A stretch of 64,000 nucleotides of DNA from Petrimonas sp. IBARAKI (lineage in GTDB: Bacteria > Bacteroidota > Bacteroidia > Bacteroidales > Dysgonomonadaceae). This document shows, piece after piece, positions 34,537-43,125 of the stretch. A program made the position numbers and the translations under genes. The notes beneath the pieces were generated by a model. The model saw nothing but the letters and a program-made list of their open reading frames with translations, did no database searches and was not told where the DNA came from. The stretch covers positions 930,001 through 994,000 of the forward strand of contig AP018040.2 in the NCBI GenBank assembly GCA_002356435.2. Direction: 5' to 3'. The number at the start of each line of letters is the position of its first letter. Position 1 is the first letter of the stretch.

Positions 34537-35619
34537 ATGACAGAAGATGTAACATTAATGAAGGGAAACGAAGCTGTTGCTTATGCGGCAATCCGCTACG
34601 GTGTAGACGGATACTTCGGTTATCCCATTACCCCACAATCCGAAATTATAGAAACACTTATGGAGGCCGCTCCATGGAAAACTACAGGGATGGTTGTCCT
34701 ACAAGCTGAAAGTGAAGTAGCGGCCATCAACATGGTATACGGTGGTGCCGCTTGCGGAAAATATTCCATGACCTCTTCCTCGAGTCCGGGAATCAGCCTT
34801 AAGCAGGAAGGAATTTCCTACCTTGCCGGCGCGGAGTTGCCCTGTCTTATCGTAAATGTACAGCGTGGCGGACCGGGATTAGGCACAATTCAACCTTCAC
34901 AGTCTGATTATTTTCAAACCGTAAAGGGCGGGGGGCACGGTGACTACAGGCTAATCACGCTGGCTCCCAATTCCGTTCAGGAAATGGCAGACTTTGTATC
35001 GTTGGGTTTTGATCTGGCGTTCAAATACCGTAATCCGGCCATGATACTGACCGACGGTGTTATCGGGCAAATGATGGAGAAAGTGAAACTTCCGGAGTAC
35101 CGGCGTCGCCGTACCGAACAGGAAATTCGCGAACAGTGTCCGTGGGCAACACTTGGAAAAACAAAAGACAGAGGCCCCAATATCATAACTTCACTGGAGT
35201 TGGATGCAGCTCTCATGGAAAAAAACAACGAGCGTTTTCAGGCAAAATATAGGGTAATTGAACAGGAAGAGGTTCGTTATCAGGAGACTGCATGCGAGGA
35301 TGCCGACTATTTGCTGGTTGCCTTCGGTTCGGCAGCCCGTATCTGTCTTAAAACCATAGATATGGCTAGGAAGGAGGGCATAAAGATTGGGCTTCTCCGC
35401 CCCATAACGTTGTGGCCTTTCCCAAGCAACATACTCAATACATATGCCGATAAGGTGAAAGGTATGCTGACTGTGGAACTCAATGCCGGACAAATGGTGG
35501 AAGATGTGCGATTGGCCGTAAACGGGAAAGTACCCGTTGAGCATTACGGACGTCTGGGTGGAATCGTTCCTACTCCCGACGGAGTATTGGATGCATTAAA
35601 GGAAAAAATAGTAAAATAA
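34537..35619 (+). CDS. vorB: 2-oxoacid:ferredoxin oxidoreductase alpha subunit (VorB/KorA type)
   Basis: Protein of 360 residues. It carries the pyrimidine-binding N-domain of the pyruvate:ferredoxin oxidoreductase superfamily: MKGNEAVAYAAIRYGVDGYFGYPITPQSEI, AINMVYGGAACGKYSMTSSSSPG, GGPGLGTIQPSQSDYF, and domain II with LRPITLWPFP. With beta and gamma it oxidatively decarboxylates a 2-oxoacid (2-oxoisovalerate or 2-oxoglutarate) to the acyl-CoA and reduces ferredoxin. Proteins this close in Bacteroidales are usually named VorB; the true substrate cannot be decided by eye. Confidence 0.9.
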   Translation: MTEDVTLMKGNEAVAYAAIRYGVDGYFGYPITPQSEIIETLMEAAPWKTTGMVVLQAESEVAAINMVYGGAACGKYSMTSSSSPGISLKQEGISYLAGAELPCLIVNVQRGGPGLGTIQPSQSDYFQTVKGGGHGDYRLITLAPNSVQEMADFVSLGFDLAFKYRNPAMILTDGVIGQMMEKVKLPEYRRRRTEQEIREQCPWATLGKTKDRGPNIITSLELDAALMEKNNERFQAKYRVIEQEEVRYQETACEDADYLLVAFGSAARICLKTIDMARKEGIKIGLLRPITLWPFPSNILNTYADKVKGMLTVELNAGQMVEDVRLAVNGKVPVEHYGRLGGIVPTPDGVLDALKEKIVK

Positions 35620-35633
35620 AAAAACGTACAGCC

Positions 35634-35795
35634 GTGAGCCCAAAATTACAACAATTATTTTCGATGCTGTTTTTGCTTTTCTTCTTAGCAACAATAGTCG
35701 TTTATTTCGTTTCTGGCCAAAACATGAAACTTACGTGGATTACAGGGGCTTGCGCCGTTGTTTGTTATTTTTTATACAGATTTTCAAAAAGATAA
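35634..35795 (+). CDS. Small two-helix membrane protein in the Vor/Kor operon
   Basis: A GTG-started frame of 53 residues ending 4 bp before the beta-subunit ATG. It begins with GTG and reads SPKLQQLFSMLFLLFFLA, then two hydrophobic stretches (SMLFLLFFLATIVVYFVSG and WITGACAVVCYFLY) on either side of a short polar turn, and a basic C-terminus FSKR. No family known to me. The tight spacing (14 bp after alpha, 4 bp before beta) and protein-like composition argue that it is a real gene. It could tether the soluble oxidoreductase to the membrane; that is speculation. Confidence 0.6.
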   Translation: MSPKLQQLFSMLFLLFFLATIVVYFVSGQNMKLTWITGACAVVCYFLYRFSKR

Positions 35796-35799
35796 AATT

Positions 35800-36561
35800 A
35801 TGGATATAAACAGTATAGTTAGCCCCGAAAACTTGGTTTACGCCAAACCGGAAATCATGAACGACAACCATATGCACTATTGCCCCGGCTGTTCGCACGG
35901 TGTTGTTCACAAAACCATTGCCGAAGTTATTAAAGAACTCGACCTACAGGAAAAGACGATCGGAATTGCCCCGGTTGGATGTGCGGTTTTCGCATACAAA
36001 TACCTGGATATCGACTGGCAGGAAGCCGCTCACGGACGTGCGCCCGCTTTAGCAACTGCAGCAAAACGGCTGAATCCCGACAAAATGGTGTTTACCTATC
36101 AGGGGGACGGCGACCTGGCAGCTATAGGTACTGCAGAAACCATCCACGCTGCCAACCGTGGGGAGAATATCGCTATTATTTTCATCAATAACGGAATATA
36201 TGGGATGACTGGCGGACAAATGGCGCCGACAACACTCAGTAAGATGGTAACCTCCACCAGCCCGGACGGACGTGATGTGCAAACCATGGGTAGCCCACTT
36301 AAAATACTCAATTTGCTGGCATTGCTCGATGGTGTCTGTTTGGCCACCCGCGTAAGCGTTCATACCGCAGCAGCGGTCAAGAAAGCCAAGAGGATGATAA
36401 AGCTGGCTTTCGAAAATGCTATGGCCGGTAAGGGAACCTCCATCGTTGAGGTTGTATCAACCTGTAGCTCCGGATGGAAAATGACGCCTGCCGAAGCCAA
36501 CGACTGGATGGCCGAGAATATGTTTCCGGTGTTTCCAATAGGAGATTTAAAGAATATTTAA
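35800..36561 (+). CDS. 2-oxoacid:ferredoxin oxidoreductase beta subunit (thiamine diphosphate binding)
   Basis: Protein of 253 residues with the thiamine diphosphate fold: YCPGCSHGVVHKTIAEV (cluster/cofactor loop), IAPVGCAVFAYKYLDIDW, then GDGDLAAIGTAETIHAANRGENIAIIFINNGIYGMTGGQ, which is the GDG...NN metal-ThDP motif. Start at the ATG at 35800; an upstream in-frame start at 35758 would overlap the small membrane protein gene. The gamma gene follows 10 bp later. Confidence 0.92.
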   Translation: MDINSIVSPENLVYAKPEIMNDNHMHYCPGCSHGVVHKTIAEVIKELDLQEKTIGIAPVGCAVFAYKYLDIDWQEAAHGRAPALATAAKRLNPDKMVFTYQGDGDLAAIGTAETIHAANRGENIAIIFINNGIYGMTGGQMAPTTLSKMVTSTSPDGRDVQTMGSPLKILNLLALLDGVCLATRVSVHTAAAVKKAKRMIKLAFENAMAGKGTSIVEVVSTCSSGWKMTPAEANDWMAENMFPVFPIGDLKNI

Positions 36562-36571
36562 CTTGAAAAAT

Positions 36572-37132
36572 ATGTTGCAAGAAATTGTTATTTCGGGATT
36601 TGGCGGCCAGGGAGTTTTATCGATGGGTAAAATTCTTGCTTTTTCCGGTATTATGGAAGACAAAGAGGTGTCCTGGTTCCCGGCTTACGGGCCCGAACAA
36701 CGTGGAGGAACGGCCAATGTAACCGTTATTATCAGTGATAAACCCATCAGTTCACCGGTCGTTAACCAGTACGACGTGGCCATCGTGTTGAATCAGCCTT
36801 CGCTGGATAAGTTTGAAGAAAAGATAAAACCGGGCGGAGCACTTATATACGACGATTACGGAATTCGCCATAAAGCCAGGCGTAAGGATATCAACGTTTA
36901 CCGGATTAAGGCTATGGACGAATCCATGAAAATGAACAACACAAAGGTGTTCAATATGATTGTATTGGGCGGATTACTTAAGATATCACCCATGGTTCAG
37001 TTGGCAAACGTTATGGAAGGGTTAAAGAAAACGTTGCCTGAACGTCATCATAAGCTTTTGCCAATGAATGAAGAAGCCATTATGAAAGGAATGGATATCA
37101 TTGAGTTGGAGCAGGAAGCAGATTGCCTGTAA
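36572..37132 (+). CDS. 2-oxoacid:ferredoxin oxidoreductase gamma subunit
   Basis: Protein of 186 residues of the POR/KOR gamma type: EIVISGFGGQGVLSMGKILA, then WFPAYGPEQRGGTANVTVIIS and PGGALIYDDYGI. Completes the four-subunit enzyme. Start at ATG 36572 rather than the in-frame TTG at 36563, since homologues begin at the QEIVISGFGGQG strand. Confidence 0.92.
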   Translation: MLQEIVISGFGGQGVLSMGKILAFSGIMEDKEVSWFPAYGPEQRGGTANVTVIISDKPISSPVVNQYDVAIVLNQPSLDKFEEKIKPGGALIYDDYGIRHKARRKDINVYRIKAMDESMKMNNTKVFNMIVLGGLLKISPMVQLANVMEGLKKTLPERHHKLLPMNEEAIMKGMDIIELEQEADCL

Positions 37133-37148
37133 TCCTGTAATATCGAAA

Positions 37149-38456
37149 TCAGGAGCCGGTTTGATTATTTTTGTCAGGCCGGCTTTGTGTTTTTTTAGAA
37201 GTCTTTTTTTGTGCCTTTTTCTCCGTTGATTCCTGGGTGCGTTTTTTCCCTATGCCTCTTTGAGGTTTATCAGAATGTTTTCTGCCCTCTTTTCGCCGTT
37301 TTTCGGGATTGTATTCGGGAACGTCACCCAACTCCGGGGGAACGGGTATTTTGTAGATGTTTTTTTGTAGAAACTTCTCGATCCTTGAAAAACGAAGTTG
37401 TTCGTCGGGCGAGACAAACGTTATGGCCATTCCCGAATCTCCTGCGCGTGCCGTACGTCCGATGCGATGAACATAATCCTCTGCATCGTAGGGTACATCA
37501 AAGTTTATGATAAGTGATATGTCATCGATATCGATACCCCGTGAAACGATGTCGGTAGCAACCAGAATATCCACTCTTTCGTTGCGGAATTCGTGCATGA
37601 CTGAATTGCGTTCTGTCTGTTCCAGATCAGAATGCATGGCGTCAGCAGACAGTCCCATTTTACGAAGCGTTTTGGCAATTTCCTTGACTTTTTGTTTCTT
37701 TCCTGAAAAAAGGATTACTTTGTTGGGCTTTTTGTCGGAGAACAACTGTTTAACGATCTCAATTTTCTGCGATTCATAGCAAATATAGGCTGTTTGCAAA
37801 ATGGTTTCGGGCGGACGCGCCACAGCGATGGTAATCTCCTCGGGGTCGTGTAAAATAGTTTTTGCCAGTTGTTGGATCTTTGGGGGCATTGTTGCTGAAA
37901 ACATGATCGTTTGGCGATCTTTCGGTAACAATTTTTCAATCTTCATAATGTCGTCGAAGAAACCCATATCGAGCATCCGGTCAGCTTCATCCAGAATAAA
38001 ATACTTTACGCCTGAAAAGTCAATGTTATACAGGTTGATGTGCGACAGCAATCTGCCCGGCGTGGCAATCACCACATCGGCACCACTAAGCAGCCCTTTT
38101 TTCTGTACCTCCCAGGCATCCCCATCGTTGCCACCGTAAACGGCTACCGATGAGAACGGTGTGAAGTACGAAAATCCTTCCATCTGCTGATCGATTTGTT
38201 GCGCCAACTCACGGGTAGGTGCCATGATAATGGCGTTTACCTTATGATGTTCGTGCGGCTCGGTCTGCAGGTTGTTCAGCAACGGAAGCAGAAAGGCAGC
38301 TGTTTTACCTGTTCCCGTCTGTGCACAGGCGATAACATCTTTTTTCCGGAGAATAACGGGTATGGCTTGCTCCTGGACAGGTGTAGTTTCTTTGAAGTTC
38401 ATTGCCTGTAACCCGTCTTGAAGGGCATCGCACAGTGGAAGTTCGGTAAATAACAT
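37149..38456 (-). CDS. DEAD-box ATP-dependent RNA helicase (RhlE-like)
   Basis: RNA helicase of 435 residues. The motifs appear in order: FKETTPVQEQAIPVIL (Q motif), AQTGTGKTAAF (I), APTRELAQQ (Ia), ATPGRLL (Ib), LDEADRMLDMGF (II), SATMP (III), VATDIVSRGIDID (V) and HRIGRTAR (VI). The last 55 residues are a Lys/Arg-rich tail (KKAQKKTSKKTQSRPDK) that would bind RNA, as in RhlE. Single-gene unit on the minus strand; candidate -7 box TATCTTTG at 38478-38485. Involved in ribosome assembly or RNA decay at low temperature in related species. Confidence 0.94.
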   Translation of the reverse strand: MLFTELPLCDALQDGLQAMNFKETTPVQEQAIPVILRKKDVIACAQTGTGKTAAFLLPLLNNLQTEPHEHHKVNAIIMAPTRELAQQIDQQMEGFSYFTPFSSVAVYGGNDGDAWEVQKKGLLSGADVVIATPGRLLSHINLYNIDFSGVKYFILDEADRMLDMGFFDDIMKIEKLLPKDRQTIMFSATMPPKIQQLAKTILHDPEEITIAVARPPETILQTAYICYESQKIEIVKQLFSDKKPNKVILFSGKKQKVKEIAKTLRKMGLSADAMHSDLEQTERNSVMHEFRNERVDILVATDIVSRGIDIDDISLIINFDVPYDAEDYVHRIGRTARAGDSGMAITFVSPDEQLRFSRIEKFLQKNIYKIPVPPELGDVPEYNPEKRRKEGRKHSDKPQRGIGKKRTQESTEKKAQKKTSKKTQSRPDKNNQTGS

Positions 38457-38550
38457 TTCTAATTTCTAAAATTTCAGCAAAGATAGTGTTTATTTTCCTT
38501 TTTTATACGAGAGACCGCCGTTCTGTGAAATAAATTTTGATGTAACCTTT

Positions 38551-38578
38551 TTTGTTTTCGAAAATAATTATACCTTTG
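38551..38578 (+). promoter_or_regulatory. Candidate promoter of tRNA-Ser
   Basis: TTTG at 38551-38554 and TACCTTTG at 38571-38578, 25 bases before the tRNA. The -7 box is a good match; the spacing of 16 bases is short. Confidence 0.4.
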
Positions 38579-38603
38579 CACTCGCTTTTTGAACAAAAAG
38601 CAA

Positions 38604-38688
38604 GGAGAGATGGCAGAGTGGTCGATCGCGGCGGTCTTGAAAACCGTTGAAGTGAGAGCTTCCGGGGGTTCGAATCCCTCTCTCTCCG
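38604..38688 (+). tRNA. tRNA-Ser (anticodon TGA)
   Basis: Acceptor GGAGAGA/TCTCTCC with discriminator G, anticodon loop CTTGAAA giving TGA, a long variable arm typical for serine, and T arm GGGGGTTCGAATCCCT. The 85-base length is right; CCA not encoded. Decayed copies of its 3' end recur near 43.1 and 45.3 kb, so it is an integration target. Confidence 0.95.
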
Positions 38689-38689
38689 C

Positions 38690-38868
38690 TGAAAGGTCTG
38701 AACAAAAACAGACAATAAACGGACAAAAACCTACAAGTCAATGATTTGTAGGTTTTTTTGTATCCAATATGTCTATCACAAAAGACACGAAAAAGCCCCC
38801 AAAAGACACAAATTTGTGCCTAAATCGTTACCGATTCCGTTCCGGACAGAAACGGTAACGATTTGTCC
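38690..38868 (+). repeat. Left-end element repeat, copy A (adjacent to tRNA-Ser)
   Basis: Begins one base after tRNA-Ser with GAAAGGTCTG and contains AAAAGACAC repeats and GTGCCTAAATCGTTACCGA. A diverged copy occurs at 42293-42474 (copy B). It includes a perfect 11-bp inverted repeat, AATCGTTACCG at 38823 against CGGTAACGATT at 38853. It has the position expected for the left end of an integrated element, with the recombinase gene following. Confidence 0.7.
38727..38759 (+). terminator. Rho-independent terminator after tRNA-Ser
   Basis: Stem AAACCTACAA with TTGTAGGTTT, 9-base loop, then a T run. It lies 39 bp after the tRNA and within copy A. Confidence 0.75.
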
Positions 38869-38962
38869 AAAATTGACCTCTCGCTGTCCCAATTTGTACA
38901 GCCTGTATATATCTCACAATTAACAGAGTAAACGTATTTTTGTAACATTGAAAAGTGAGATT

Positions 38963-40090
38963 ATGAAGAGTACATTTAAAGTCCTTTTTTACCTGAAAAA
39001 AGGCTCGGAAAAGCGTAATGGAGAGGTCGCAATTATGGCAAGAATTACCGTTGACGGAAAAATCTGCCAGTTTAGTACCAAACAAAACATCCTTCCTGAG
39101 AACTGGAATGTAAAAGCAGGAAAAGCAACAGGCAAGGCTGCCGGACAGATCAACAAAATGCTGGATGATGTTAAAGCATCTCTGAATCACATTTACCATG
39201 AACAGCAACGGCGTGACAACTACGTTACCGCCGAAAAGGTAAAGAATGAGTTCCTTGGCCATTCAGAGAATCATGCAACATTACTGGACCTGTTCGTGAA
39301 GCACAACAACGATGTGAAACAGCTTATTGGCATATCCAAATCCGCATCTACCTACCAAAAGTATGAAGTAACACGGAAACATCTTGAGAAATTCCTGATG
39401 TATAAGTACAAGCTCTCTGATATTGCTTTGCAAGAGATAAACTTAATGTTTATCACCGACTTTGAAGTTTATCTTAAGACTATCGGTAAATGCAACTCCA
39501 ATACTACAGCTAAATTTATGCAGTTTTTTAAACGCATAATCCTGATAGCCCGCAATAATGGCATAATAACAGGAGATCCATTTGCAAATTATAAAATTCG
39601 CATTCAAAAGGTTGATATAGGCTATCTTACAGAAGAAGAAATTGAGAAAATACTTAAACTTAATCTTGTTTCCGAACGGTTGGAACATGTTCGTGATCTA
39701 TTTATCTTTTCCTGTTTTTGCGGTTTGGCATACATAGATGTGGCTGGACTTAGAAAAGAACATATCCGTAAATCGTTCGATGGTAATCTTTGGATTATGA
39801 CCAAACGGGTGAAGACCGGAACAAATGTCAATGTTCCCTTATTGGATATTCCCAAAATGATCCTGAACAAGTACAAAAACAAGCTCCCAAATGGGAAAAT
39901 TCTCCCAATAATCAGCAACCAGAAGCTAAATTCGTACCTGAAGGAGATTGCCGATCTGTCCGGAATCAGAAAGAACCTTACTTTCCATCAAGCACGCCAT
40001 ACGTTTGCCACCACTACCACATTAAGTAAAGGTGTCCCTATCGAAACTGTGTCAAAAATGTTAGGTCATACAAATATTGAAAGGTCTTGA
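38963..40090 (+). pseudogene. IntDOT-type tyrosine recombinase, C-terminally truncated
   Basis: Remaining 375 residues of a recombinase that normally has about 400. An arm-binding N-domain (STFKVLFYLKKGSEKRNGEV), SAM-like core-binding domain and most of the catalytic domain are present. FCGLAYIDV has Ala where most recombinases have the first catalytic Arg, as in the IntDOT group. HQARHTFA (HxxR) and MLGHTNI follow, but the protein ends three residues later, before the region with the catalytic tyrosine. Homology stops near 40078, where the ATPase cassette begins. The enzyme should be inactive. Start at ATG 38963, not the TTG at 38948. A -7 box TATTTTTG lies at 38935. Confidence 0.85.
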
Positions 40091-40280
40091 AGCGTTCCAA
40101 TTTGGTTTGCATCGTCAAATCAATCAACATCGCTTCAAACGATTGGATATTATTGAATTGAGTGTAAAAATCAGCAACGAATTGTTGTTGAGAAAACTCA
40201 ATCGAACGCCTGTTCGAAACTTCGGCAATTATCGTGTTGAATTGTGTGTATCGGGGAAGGATGTCGGCGATTTTGGTCAT
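40038..40280 (-). CDS. Unknown small protein, probably a 5' gene fragment downstream of the ATPase
   Basis: A frame of 80 residues starting 1 base after the ATPase stop (MTKIADILPRYTQFN...). It is mostly helical with FVADFYTQFNNIQSFEAML and ends by running antisense into the truncated recombinase. The last 16 or so residues are therefore encoded by recombinase DNA, so this is probably the first part of a longer gene that was cut at the junction. I do not recognise the family. The tight spacing to the ATPase suggests they were once one operon. Confidence 0.35.
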   Translation of the reverse strand: MTKIADILPRYTQFNTIIAEVSNRRSIEFSQQQFVADFYTQFNNIQSFEAMLIDLTMQTKLERFKTFQYLYDLTFLTQFR

Positions 40281-40281
40281 A

Positions 40282-41559
40282 TTATAGGCTATTCAGAAAA
40301 TCTTCTAATTCCCACGCAGATATATGTTCAATCCCTTCATTGGTGGGTATCTTGTAATCGTCCATACTTACTACATACTTATCGAAATTGTCATCAATGA
40401 GCTTTAAAGAACGGTATTCTCTTTCTATTGTGATTTCTTCTGTAAGGCTAAGAGTTACTTGTAAATAAAGCCTTTTATCGCCTTTTATTGCCACAAAATC
40501 GACTTCCGTATCTTTTATTGTTCCTACATAAACTTGGTAGCCTGCACGTCGTAAACTCAAATAAACTGCATTTTCCAAAAGATATCCAACTCCGTATCCG
40601 TACCCGGCGTAAAGATAGTTTCGATAAGCCAAATCGTTCAGATAATACTTGCTGTTGCCCGAAATCGTGTCTTTGCCTTTTATGTTGTAGCGTTCGGCAC
40701 GATGAACGAGAAATGAATTTTCCAAATAATTGGCGTAAGATGAAAGCGTTTCGTAGTTTGTTTTACGCTTTTTCGATGCAAAAAAGTTAATGATGTTGGT
40801 TATCGAAATCAAATTGGATGCAGTATTGACTAAATAAACAAACAAATCGTCTAACAACTTTACATCCTTGATATTATAGCGTGCCACAATGTCGCGCAAC
40901 ATCACCGTATCTTTTATGGACGACACGTAATTCTGCTTCATTTCATCGTTGGGCAAGTTGAAAAGTTCGGGCAAGGCACCGCTTTGGAGGAATTTTCTGT
41001 AATTTCCACTATTGATTTCCAATCCTGAAATTCCACAAAATTCGGGAAAACTAAACGGGAAAATCTCAAATTCTACGTATCGACCCGACAAAAGCGTTGC
41101 CAATTCACCGGATAAAAGATTAGAGTTTGAACCGCTGATAAATAGTTCGCTCGGCTCTGCAAAATCTTGTGAATGTGAGTTTACAAACCGTTCCCACTCA
41201 TCGATATACTGTATTTCGTCAATAAAAACATACACTTTTCCGCTGGGTTTTAAAGCTTCTCGATAGGTTTTGTAAAGCTGTTCCAACTCAACAGCGGTTC
41301 GCAAAGTCGCCAGTTCCATATATTCTTTGTTGATGTAAAGAATATTTTGGCTCTTTACACCTTCGGAAATCAATTTGGATGCGATTTGGCGTAAGATGTA
41401 ACTTTTACCTGCACGACGCTGACCGACAAGTACTTTTACCAATTTATTGCCAAGATATTGACCAATTTTGTCCGTGTAGAATGTACGAGAATATCCCAAA
41501 TCTATCGGGTTATTATCCCAAAAATTGTACTTTCGAATGGAACTAATTATTTCAATCAT
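40282..41559 (-). CDS. AAA ATPase with DUF4143 domain
   Basis: Protein of 425 residues: N-terminal AAA_14 domain with Walker A GQRRAGKS, Walker B YVFIDEIQYIDEW, and SGSNSNLLSGELATLLSGR (sensor region), then the C-terminal DUF4143 region with ENAVYLSLRRAGYQVYVGT and EVDFVAIKGDKRLYLQV, which has the layout of a PD-(D/E)xK nuclease core. Such proteins are common and mobile in Bacteroidota; their function is not settled. It interrupts or separates two broken recombinase genes, so it is probably cargo. Confidence 0.85.
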   Translation of the reverse strand: MIEIISSIRKYNFWDNNPIDLGYSRTFYTDKIGQYLGNKLVKVLVGQRRAGKSYILRQIASKLISEGVKSQNILYINKEYMELATLRTAVELEQLYKTYREALKPSGKVYVFIDEIQYIDEWERFVNSHSQDFAEPSELFISGSNSNLLSGELATLLSGRYVEFEIFPFSFPEFCGISGLEINSGNYRKFLQSGALPELFNLPNDEMKQNYVSSIKDTVMLRDIVARYNIKDVKLLDDLFVYLVNTASNLISITNIINFFASKKRKTNYETLSSYANYLENSFLVHRAERYNIKGKDTISGNSKYYLNDLAYRNYLYAGYGYGVGYLLENAVYLSLRRAGYQVYVGTIKDTEVDFVAIKGDKRLYLQVTLSLTEEITIEREYRSLKLIDDNFDKYVVSMDDYKIPTNEGIEHISAWELEDFLNSL

Positions 41560-42292
41560 AATTGAATATTTTTCGCAAATATAATTATATTCAAATACAC
41601 TTGAAAATATTCTTGGTTTTTATTCGAATAATTATGCTGTAACTGATTGAATTTGCTCATCGCATTGGCTTCTATATCGTCGGCAATGTCGATATAAGGT
41701 TTCATTGCTTTGTAATCGCTGTGTCCTGTCCATTTCATAACCACATTTGCCGGAATGCCAAGTGAAAGGGCGTTGCAGATGAAAGTGCGACGAGCGGCGT
41801 GCGTGCTTAAAAGAGCATATTTTGGCGTAACCACATCAATGCGCTCATTTCCATTATAGTAGGTTTCAGGCGCAGGCTCATTTATTTCTGCGAATTCCGC
41901 CAATTCTTTCAAGTAGGTATTCATACGTTGGTTGCTGATAACAGGCAGTACTTTTCGTTCTTGAAATGCGATGTTTTTGTATTTTTCGAGAATGGTTTTG
42001 CTGTGATTGTTCAACTCAATAATTAGACTATCGGCTGTTTTAACGGTAGTAACTTCAATGTGGCCTTCTTTTATGTCACTTCGGTGAAGATTGAAAACAT
42101 CAGAATATCTTAATCCGGTAAAGCAACAAAATAAAAACCCATCACGGACACGCTACAAGTATTTTTTTTGTTCCGGTATTTGGAATTCCCTAAATTTTGT
42201 CAGTTCATCCCAAGTAAGAGAAATTACTTTTTTGAGTGAGTTTTTTAGTTTTGGTTTAGAACTATCATAGGCAGAAAGAGCCTCCGATGGAA
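41556..42292 (-). pseudogene. Tyrosine recombinase pseudogene (N-terminal truncation and nonsense codon)
   Basis: Minus-strand reading from about 42292 gives SEALSAYDSSKPKLKN, VISLTWDELTKFREF and EQKKYL, then a TAG at about 42155 where homologues have Glu, then RVRDGFLFCCFTGLRYSDVF (with the first catalytic Arg), RRTFICNALSLGI, WTGHSDYKAMKPYIDI. The catalytic domain, tyrosine included (KPY), is complete but the N-terminal half is missing and the frame is broken by the stop. The 5' break coincides with the left end of repeat copy B. The C-terminus may be extended by foreign sequence up to the ATPase start. Runs opposite to the recombinase at 39-40 kb. Confidence 0.8.
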
Positions 42293-42474
42293 GGTCTGGA
42301 CAAAACCAGATAATAACAAGATGGAAGCCTGCAAGTCATTGATTTATATGACTTTGTGTCTTTTATGTCCGATTAAAAGAACACTAAAAAGACCCCAAAA
42401 GATACAATTTCGTGCCTAAATCGTTACCGACTACCGATTCCGTTTTGGACAAAACGATAACAATTTGTCCAAAT
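42293..42474 (+). repeat. Left-end element repeat, copy B (diverged)
   Basis: Starts GGTCTGGACAAAACCAG, has AAAAGATAC and CGTGCCTAAATCGTTACCGA at 42411-42430, in the same order as copy A. The inverted repeat is partly decayed (CGATAACAATTT). It cuts the 5' part of the second recombinase, as the left end of another element would. Confidence 0.65.
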
Positions 42475-42740
42475 TTCACCGTTTTTTTCCAGTTAATTAT
42501 AAAATAAGTTACTTTGCAAATAGTAATGAATTGCCGGCATGGAAGTGCCTGAATTAATTTCTGACCACAGCTTGTTACTTCGAATATCCAGCAACCATTA
42601 TCCTCCAGCATTTGCCATTTTATATAAACGGCTATGTATCGCTATAACGAGAACGGCACGTTGCAAAATACACAAGTGTTCTTGCTACTACTTTCTCTGT
42701 CATTGGATATTCATTTGGTGAAATTTCCTTCAACTTTATT
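42475..42740. other. Intergenic remnant region between repeat copy B and the excisionase fragment
   Basis: No recognisable coding sequence, RNA or repeat. Probably the decayed centre of a small nested element. Confidence 0.35.
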
Positions 42741-42767
42741 CCATAATTATTTAATATAGAGATATAA

Positions 42768-42971
42768 GCAACTGTGTATGTACTTGTCAGGAAGCGAGAG
42801 GTTCCTTGTTATAAGAATGGGAAAAAACTATACTTTTTTAAAGATAAATTGCTTGTTTGGATAGAGAAAGGGAGAAAGAGAACTAAACTTGAAATTCAAG
42901 AGGAAGCAGATACTTGGCTCAATAGTAGAAAAAACATCTATGAGAAAGCACAAAATAATAAAAGAAAATGA
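42768..42971 (+). pseudogene. Excisionase-like helix-turn-helix protein, N-terminally truncated
   Basis: The frame reads VLVRKREVPCYKNGKKLYFF then KDKLLVWIEKGRKRTKLEIQEEA to a stop at 42971. This is the C-terminal half of the HTH_17 excisionase-type proteins that accompany Bacteroidota integrases (recognition helix and wing YKNGKKLYFFK). The first helices are missing: a stop lies three codons ahead of the homology. It sits between left-end copy B and right-end copy C, as the leftover of a nested element. Confidence 0.6.
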
Positions 42972-42997
42972 ATTTCACTTTAGCAGAAGAGCATAGC

Positions 42998-43121
42998 TCA
43001 AAAGTGGATAAATAAGGTGCTTTAAAGTTTTGTATAAATCGTTGCCGATTCTAGGTTTTAATGATTAAATTGTTGATATCTATCGGAACAAGAGGTTGGT
43101 TTATAACTCTCCCTTTCTGCA
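42998..43121 (+). repeat. Right-end element repeat, copy C, ending in a decayed tRNA-Ser 3' end
   Basis: 124 bp that align along their full length with 45200-45322. It contains AAATCGTTGCCGATT and ends with GGTTTATAACTCTCCCTTTC, which matches the 3' end of tRNA-Ser at about two-thirds of positions. Looks like the right end of the inner element. Confidence 0.6.
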
Positions 43122-43125
43122 CGAC

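Noticed and set aside
36563-36571. TTG start for the oxidoreductase gamma subunit, and similar TTG extensions for other genes (16617, 20938, 32717, 38948, 47755)
   Set aside because: In each case an ATG a few codons further in fits the signal peptide, family start or promoter position better.
42384-42611. Minus-strand frame of 75 codons in repeat copy B
   Set aside because: Covers the diverged non-coding repeat and matches nothing.
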